64,000 nt of DNA. Origin: Cronobacter malonaticus LMG 23826 (GTDB lineage Bacteria > Pseudomonadota > Gammaproteobacteria > Enterobacterales > Enterobacteriaceae). The stretch is from contig NZ_CP013940.1 in NCBI RefSeq assembly GCF_001277215.2, positions 1,550,001 to 1,614,000 on the forward strand, read 5' to 3'. A program made the translations under genes and the position numbers. How positions within the stretch are numbered: the stretch's first letter is position 1; each line of letters opens with the position of its first letter. The notes below the pieces were generated by a model that saw only the letters and a list, made by a program, of their open reading frames with translations, was not told the DNA's origin and did not search any database. Shown here piece after piece: positions 59,915 through 64,000 of this stretch.

Positions 59915-61978
59915 ATGCCACCGAAAGCGAAACAGATCCCCTACGCCATCACACAGCATGGCGACACCCGCATCGACAACTATTACTGGCTGCGGGACGA
60001 CACGCGATCGCAGTCGGACGTACTGGATTACTTACGCCAGGAGAACGACTACGGGCGGCGCGTGATGTCCACGCAAAGCGCGCTGGAAGAGCGGCTGCTC
60101 TCTGAAATGGTCAGCCGTATTCCGCCGCGCGACGTCTCGGCACCCTACGTGAAGAACGGCTATCGTTACCGGCAAATTTACGAGACCGGCTGCGAATACG
60201 CGATTTATCAGCGCCAGTCGGTTGTCCTGAGCGAGTGGGAAGAGTGGGAAGTCCTGCTGGATGGCAATAAACGCGCCGCCCGTAGCGAATTCTACACGCT
60301 CGGCGGGATGGATATCGCGCCGGATAACACCGTGATGGCGGTGGCGGAAGATTTTCTGTCACGCCGCCAGTACGGGCTGCGCTTTCGCAATCTGGAAACC
60401 GGGCAGTGGTACCCGGAAGTACTGGAAAATGTCTCGGCGAGTTTCGTCTGGGCCAACGATTCCCGCACGCTCTATTACGTGCGTAAACACCCGGTGACGC
60501 TGCTGCCGTACCAGATCTGGCGGCACACGCTCGACACCGCCGCCGATCAGGATGAGCTGGTCTATGAAGAAAAAGACGAGACGTTTTACGTCAGCCTCTA
60601 CAAAACCACCTCGCAGAATTTCATTCTGATTTTCCTCGGCAGCGCCACCACCACGGAAGTGCTGCTGGTGAACGCCGATCTCCCGGACGCGCCGCCGCTA
60701 AGCTTCCTGCCGCGCCGTAAAGATCATGAATACAGCGTCGATCACTTCCAGCATATGTTTTACATCCGCTCCAACCGCGCCGGGAAAAACTTCGGGCTGT
60801 ACCGCAGCCGCGTGCGCGATGAAGCGCGCTGGGAAGAGATAATCCCGGCGCGCGAGCATGTGATGCTGGAGGGTTTTACGCTCTTTGCCGACTGGCTGGT
60901 GGTGGAAGAGCGCCAGCGCGGCCTCACCAGCCTGCGGCAAATCAACCGCAAAACGCATGAATCAATAGGCATCGCTTTTGACGATCCGGCGTATGTCACC
61001 TGGGTTGCTTATAACCCGGAGCCGGAAACCTGCAAGCTGCGTTACGGCTACTCGTCAATGACGATGCCGGACACGCTTTTCGAACTGAACATGGAAACCG
61101 GCGAGCGTCGTGTGCTTAAGCAAACGGAAGTGGCGGGGTTTGACGCGGCCAACTACCGGAGCGAACACCTCTGGATCACCGCGCGCGACGGCGTTGAAGT
61201 GCCGGTGTCGCTCGTTTATCACAAAGACCATTTCCGCGAAGGCAAAAACCCGTTGCTGGTGTACGGCTACGGCTCTTACGGCACCTGTATCGACGCCGAT
61301 TTCAGCGCCAGCCGGTTGAGCCTGCTGGATCGCGGCTTCGTCTACGCCATCGCCCATGTGCGCGGCGGCGGCGAGCTCGGCCAGCAGTGGTATGAAGAAG
61401 GCAAATTCCTGAAGAAGAAAAATACCTTCAACGATTATCTCGACGTGTGCGACGCGCTGCTGGCGCAGGGCTATGGCGATCCGACATACCTGTTCGGCAT
61501 GGGCGGCAGCGCGGGCGGTATGCTGATGGGCACGGCGATTAACGAGCGTCCGAAACTCTTCCGCGGCGTGATTGCGCAGGTGCCGTTTGTCGATGTCGTC
61601 ACTACGATGCTCGACGAATCCATTCCGCTCACCACCGGTGAATTTGAGGAGTGGGGCAACCCGGCTGACCAGGAATACTATTTCTACATGAAAAGCTACA
61701 GCCCTTATGACTGCGTGAGCGCGCAGCGCTATCCGCACCTGCTGGTGACCACCGGTCTGCACGATTCGCAGGTGCAGTACTGGGAGCCGGCGAAATGGGT
61801 GGCGAAGCTGCGCGAGCTGAAAACCGATGACAATCTGCTGCTGCTTTGTACCGATATGGATTCCGGTCACGGCGGAAAATCGGGGCGCTTTAAATCGTAT
61901 GAGGGCGTGGCGATGGAGTACGCGTTTTTGATTGGGCTGGCCCAGGGCACGCTGCCGCCGGACCAGCTCGCGGATTAA
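59915..61978 (+). CDS. ptrB: oligopeptidase B (protease II)
   Basis: PtrB is a cytoplasmic serine peptidase of the prolyl-oligopeptidase family that cuts short peptides after Arg or Lys. The 687-residue protein (E. coli 686) has an N-terminal beta-propeller (about 75-400) and a C-terminal alpha/beta hydrolase. The nucleophile Ser is in [11 protein letters not shown], the Asp is near [15 protein letters not shown], and the His is in [12 protein letters not shown] start at ATG 59915 ([16 protein letters not shown]) by alignment, although its ribosome site is weak. It overlaps the convergent exoX by four bases. Confidence 0.96.
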   Translation: MPPKAKQIPYAITQHGDTRIDNYYWLRDDTRSQSDVLDYLRQENDYGRRVMSTQSALEERLLSEMVSRIPPRDVSAPYVKNGYRYRQIYETGCEYAIYQRQSVVLSEWEEWEVLLDGNKRAARSEFYTLGGMDIAPDNTVMAVAEDFLSRRQYGLRFRNLETGQWYPEVLENVSASFVWANDSRTLYYVRKHPVTLLPYQIWRHTLDTAADQDELVYEEKDETFYVSLYKTTSQNFILIFLGSATTTEVLLVNADLPDAPPLSFLPRRKDHEYSVDHFQHMFYIRSNRAGKNFGLYRSRVRDEARWEEIIPAREHVMLEGFTLFADWLVVEERQRGLTSLRQINRKTHESIGIAFDDPAYVTWVAYNPEPETCKLRYGYSSMTMPDTLFELNMETGERRVLKQTEVAGFDAANYRSEHLWITARDGVEVPVSLVYHKDHFREGKNPLLVYGYGSYGTCIDADFSASRLSLLDRGFVYAIAHVRGGGELGQQWYEEGKFLKKKNTFNDYLDVCDALLAQGYGDPTYLFGMGGSAGGMLMGTAINERPKLFRGVIAQVPFVDVVTTMLDESIPLTTGEFEEWGNPADQEYYFYMKSYSPYDCVSAQRYPHLLVTTGLHDSQVQYWEPAKWVAKLRELKTDDNLLLLCTDMDSGHGGKSGRFKSYEGVAMEYAFLIGLAQGTLPPDQLAD

Positions 61979-62637
61979 TCGTTATCGAGGTAGTGCTTTA
62001 ACGTCAGACGTAAATCCGGGTTGAGCTGTTTGACGTTATTCAGCATCCAGCGCAGATATCCCGGATCGCGCCCGGCGATATCGGCCACCGGCTCGCCGCG
62101 GTATTTGCCAAACGGCAGCGTGGCGATAAGCTGCGGACGGCCGGTGATATTAACCATCTCTTCCGGCGTCCAGCCGGAGACTTTCATTATCTCCAGCAGC
62201 AGCGCCGCCGTAATGTAGCAATCGAACAACGCGCGGTGATGATGCAGCCCCTCAGGCGTCTCAACCTGTAGCTTCAGGGATTTATACAGCCCCATATTGC
62301 TGTAGCGAATGCCCGGCCACAGGCGGCGCGCCAGCTTAACGGTGCAGATCCACTCGCCCGGCATTTCAGGAAGGACTTTACGGTCAAAGCTGGCGTTATG
62401 CGCCACATACCACTGGCTGCCGTGGTAGCGCGGGATCACCTCTTCGATATACGGCTTATCCGCGACCATCGCCTCGGTAATTTTATGTATCGCCATCGCC
62501 TGATGGCTGATAGGGCGGTCCGGGCGCACCAGATCGCTCATCGGGTTGACTATCGCGCCGTCGATGATGTCCACCGACGCCACTTCGACAACGCCGCCCT
62601 GCAGGCCGCAGGTTTCGGTATCAATAATCCGTAGCAT
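61975..62637 (-). CDS. exoX: exodeoxyribonuclease X
   Basis: ExoX is a distributive 3'-to-5' DNA exonuclease of the DnaQ (DEDDh) family, active in mismatch repair. The 220-residue protein matches E. coli in length. It has the ExoI acids in [14 protein letters not shown], the ExoII site in [16 protein letters not shown] and the ExoIII site in [14 protein letters not shown]-terminal extension bears [23 protein letters not shown]. It converges with ptrB. In E. coli yobB stands between exoX and holE; here only 72 bases separate them. Confidence 0.96.
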   Translation of the reverse strand: MLRIIDTETCGLQGGVVEVASVDIIDGAIVNPMSDLVRPDRPISHQAMAIHKITEAMVADKPYIEEVIPRYHGSQWYVAHNASFDRKVLPEMPGEWICTVKLARRLWPGIRYSNMGLYKSLKLQVETPEGLHHHRALFDCYITAALLLEIMKVSGWTPEEMVNITGRPQLIATLPFGKYRGEPVADIAGRDPGYLRWMLNNVKQLNPDLRLTLKHYLDND

Positions 62638-62709
62638 ATGCGCTCCGCCGGAAGGGAAAACAGACGCCCGCCGTCATTAGTGATGACCGGCAGGCGAGGC
62701 AGAAAGCCA

Positions 62710-62940
62710 TTATTTCATTTTAGGCTCGTAGGGCAGGCGGGAGAGGTTAACCGACGCCAGGCGATGCGCGATAAGACGCTCGCGAAACCAGTCGCGCAGA
62801 TGCTCAGGCTGTTCGCGCTCTACGGCTTCGGCGATAACCGGCATATTGTAGCGCTCTTTAAACGCCACGCCGGACGCCGCCAGATCGACGTTCACTTTAT
62901 CCATCTCTTCCTGCGGAAGAAGGGCAAGGTTCTGGTTCAT
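62710..62940 (-). CDS. holE: DNA polymerase III theta subunit HolE
   Basis: HolE binds and stabilises the epsilon proofreading subunit of the replicase core. The 76-residue helical protein equals E. coli HolE in length and is nearly identical from [18 protein letters not shown] to the end ([12 protein letters not shown]). It is transcribed toward exoX and divergently from yobA, leaving a ~145-bp promoter gap. Confidence 0.96.
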   Translation of the reverse strand: MNQNLALLPQEEMDKVNVDLAASGVAFKERYNMPVIAEAVEREQPEHLRDWFRERLIAHRLASVNLSRLPYEPKMK

Positions 62941-63086
62941 GGTGTGCTCCTGTTAATCGCCGTGAAGGTACTGCGCCGCGCGCCGGATGACAAGCCTTAT
63001 GTGGCGGGATGTGCCTTCCCGGCTCGACTTGCCATCAGCGCGAAGGTATTCTTGCGCCTGATTTATAATAAAAAGGAATGACTGAT

Positions 63087-63461
63087 ATGGCACTGTTTAC
63101 CGCACGTTTTTGCCGTGCGCTGGCGCTGGTCGCCGCCGTCATGACCACGCCCGCCGTATGGGCGCATGCGCATCTGAAAGCCCAACAGCCCGCCGCGAAT
63201 GCGACGGTAGACGCATCGCCTGAGGCGCTGATTTTAACCTTTTCCGAAGGCATCGAGCCTGCGTTCAGCGGCGTAACGCTGACCGGCCCGGATGGCAAAA
63301 AAACGGACACCGGCGCGGTCAAACGCGCGCCGAATGATGATAAACAGCTGGTCGCTCCGCTTGCCGCGCCGCTGGCGAGCGGTGAGTACCAGGTGCAGTG
63401 GCACGTGGTGTCGGTGGACGGTCATAAAACCAAAGGCAGCTACCGGTTTAGCGTGAAGTAA
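63087..63461 (+). CDS. yobA: CopC-domain periplasmic protein YobA
   Basis: This periplasmic protein of the CopC family is probably linked to copper handling. The 124-residue product (same as E. coli) has a signal peptide (MALFTARFCRALALVAAVMTTPAVWA-HAHLK). The mature N-terminal His-Ala-His, a second His in WHVVSVDGHKTKG and the absence of Met-rich sites suggest a Cu(II) site. AAGGA ends next to an ATG at 63078 but nine bases before ATG 63087, so I choose 63087. The yebZ start lies four bases after the stop. Confidence 0.93.
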   Translation: MALFTARFCRALALVAAVMTTPAVWAHAHLKAQQPAANATVDASPEALILTFSEGIEPAFSGVTLTGPDGKKTDTGAVKRAPNDDKQLVAPLAAPLASGEYQVQWHVVSVDGHKTKGSYRFSVK

Positions 63462-63465
63462 CGTC

Positions 63466-64000
63466 GTGCTGGAAAGCGTTTATGTCGCGCTGCGTTTTGT
63501 CCACGTCGCCGCGCTGATGCTCGGCGCGGGCGGGGCGCTGTTCTGCGCGTGGCTGGCACCTTCCGCGCTCGCCGAACCGCTGGCACAGCGTCTGCGTACG
63601 CTCTGGCGCTGCGCTGCGCTGGCGACGGCTCTCAGCGCCGTAGCGATTTTCGCGGTGCAGGCGGGGCTGATGGGCGATGGCGCGGCGGACAGCCTGCGCC
63701 CGGCTATCTGGCAGGCGATGTTATCGACGCGCTTTGGCGCGGTGTGGCTGTGGCAAATCCTGCTGGCGCTGGTGACGCTGCCGTGCGTCTGGCGTGCGGC
63801 GCAGCGCAGTGGACTGCTGCTTATTTTATTTTGTGCGCAGCTCGTGTTGCTCGCGGGTGTCGGGCATGGCGCGATGCACGAGGGGCTGGCCGGCGCGCTC
63901 CAGCGGCTCTGTTATGCGCTACATGTGCTGTGCGCGGCCTGGTGGTTTGGTGGTCTCGTGCCGCTCTTAATGCTGATGCGCATGGCGAAAGAGGCGTGCT
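63466..64000 (+). CDS. yebZ: CopD-family inner-membrane protein YebZ (5' part)
   Basis: An open frame from GTG 63466 runs off the window end after 178 codons. It begins MLESVYVALRFVHVAALMLGAG and carries several hydrophobic helices. Family blocks are FAVQAGLMGDG, FGAVWLWQILLALVTLP, LLAGVGHGAMHEG and ALHVLCAAWWFGGLVPLL, matching E. coli YebZ. CopD proteins with CopC partners (here YobA) are thought to move copper across the inner membrane. The His residues in RFVHVA, GVGHGAMH and ALHVL could ligate the metal. The 3' part lies outside this window. Confidence 0.92.
   Translation, partial: MLESVYVALRFVHVAALMLGAGGALFCAWLAPSALAEPLAQRLRTLWRCAALATALSAVAIFAVQAGLMGDGAADSLRPAIWQAMLSTRFGAVWLWQILLALVTLPCVWRAAQRSGLLLILFCAQLVLLAGVGHGAMHEGLAGALQRLCYALHVLCAAWWFGGLVPLLMLMRMAKEAC

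Overview
The window is ordinary enterobacterial chromosome, about 55-60% GC by eye. Almost every gene is recognisable by close protein similarity to Escherichia coli, and the gene order largely follows the E. coli flhDC-to-yebZ region. The GC level, the extra accessory genes and the degree of divergence suggest Cronobacter or a close relative (Enterobacter, Franconibacter, Siccibacter). That is an inference, since no species marker was searched.

Left third (1-20.5 kb), motility and chemotaxis. The flagellar master regulator flhDC has a long AT-rich upstream region with a textbook CRP site. It is followed by motA-motB-cheA-cheW, then tar-cheR-cheB-cheY-cheZ, then flhB-flhA-flhE. Two perfectly spaced sigma-28 promoters are visible, one inside the 3' end of flhC and one upstream of tar. 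The first, with the terminator downstream of flhC, outlines a ~95-nt RNA matching the MotR sRNA of E. coli in position and size. A five-gene archaic (Csu-type, SCPU-domain) chaperone-usher pilus operon sits between cheW and tar, with its own CRP site. The second receptor gene tap is absent. In its place is 280 bp with a small unassigned reading frame.

Middle (20.5-39 kb), accessory genes in a conserved backbone. First comes a rhamnogalacturonide uptake and hydrolysis pair (rhiT-rhiN-like) with a KdgR-like operator and a 10-bp leader hairpin, then an AT-rich 600-bp gap and an AT-rich IprA/YaiV-like regulator. The backbone genes argS, yecM, cutC, cmoBA, yecN, yecE and yecD are interleaved with an SRPBCC protein plus zinc alcohol dehydrogenase pair, a MalY/PatB-type aminotransferase, the specialised Hsp70/J pair hscC-djlC, and kbp.

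Right part (39-64 kb), conserved housekeeping. It holds aspS-nudB-yebC-ruvC, SOS-boxed ruvAB, znuBC and znuA divergent around a Zur box, mepM, lpxM and pykA. Next is the hexR/zwf/edd/eda carbon-catabolism cluster with HexR and GntR operators. Then come purT (PurR box) divergent from yebG (LexA box), yebF, yebE, ptrB, exoX, holE, yobA and the 5' part of yebZ, which runs off the end.

No tRNA, rRNA, CRISPR array, insertion sequence or prophage was recognised. Nothing in the window is clearly a wholly new system. The best leads are the pilus operon wedged between the chemotaxis operons, the MotR-like RNA, the pectin-fragment locus with its leader, the small frame replacing tap, and the operator/terminator arrangement between zwf and edd.
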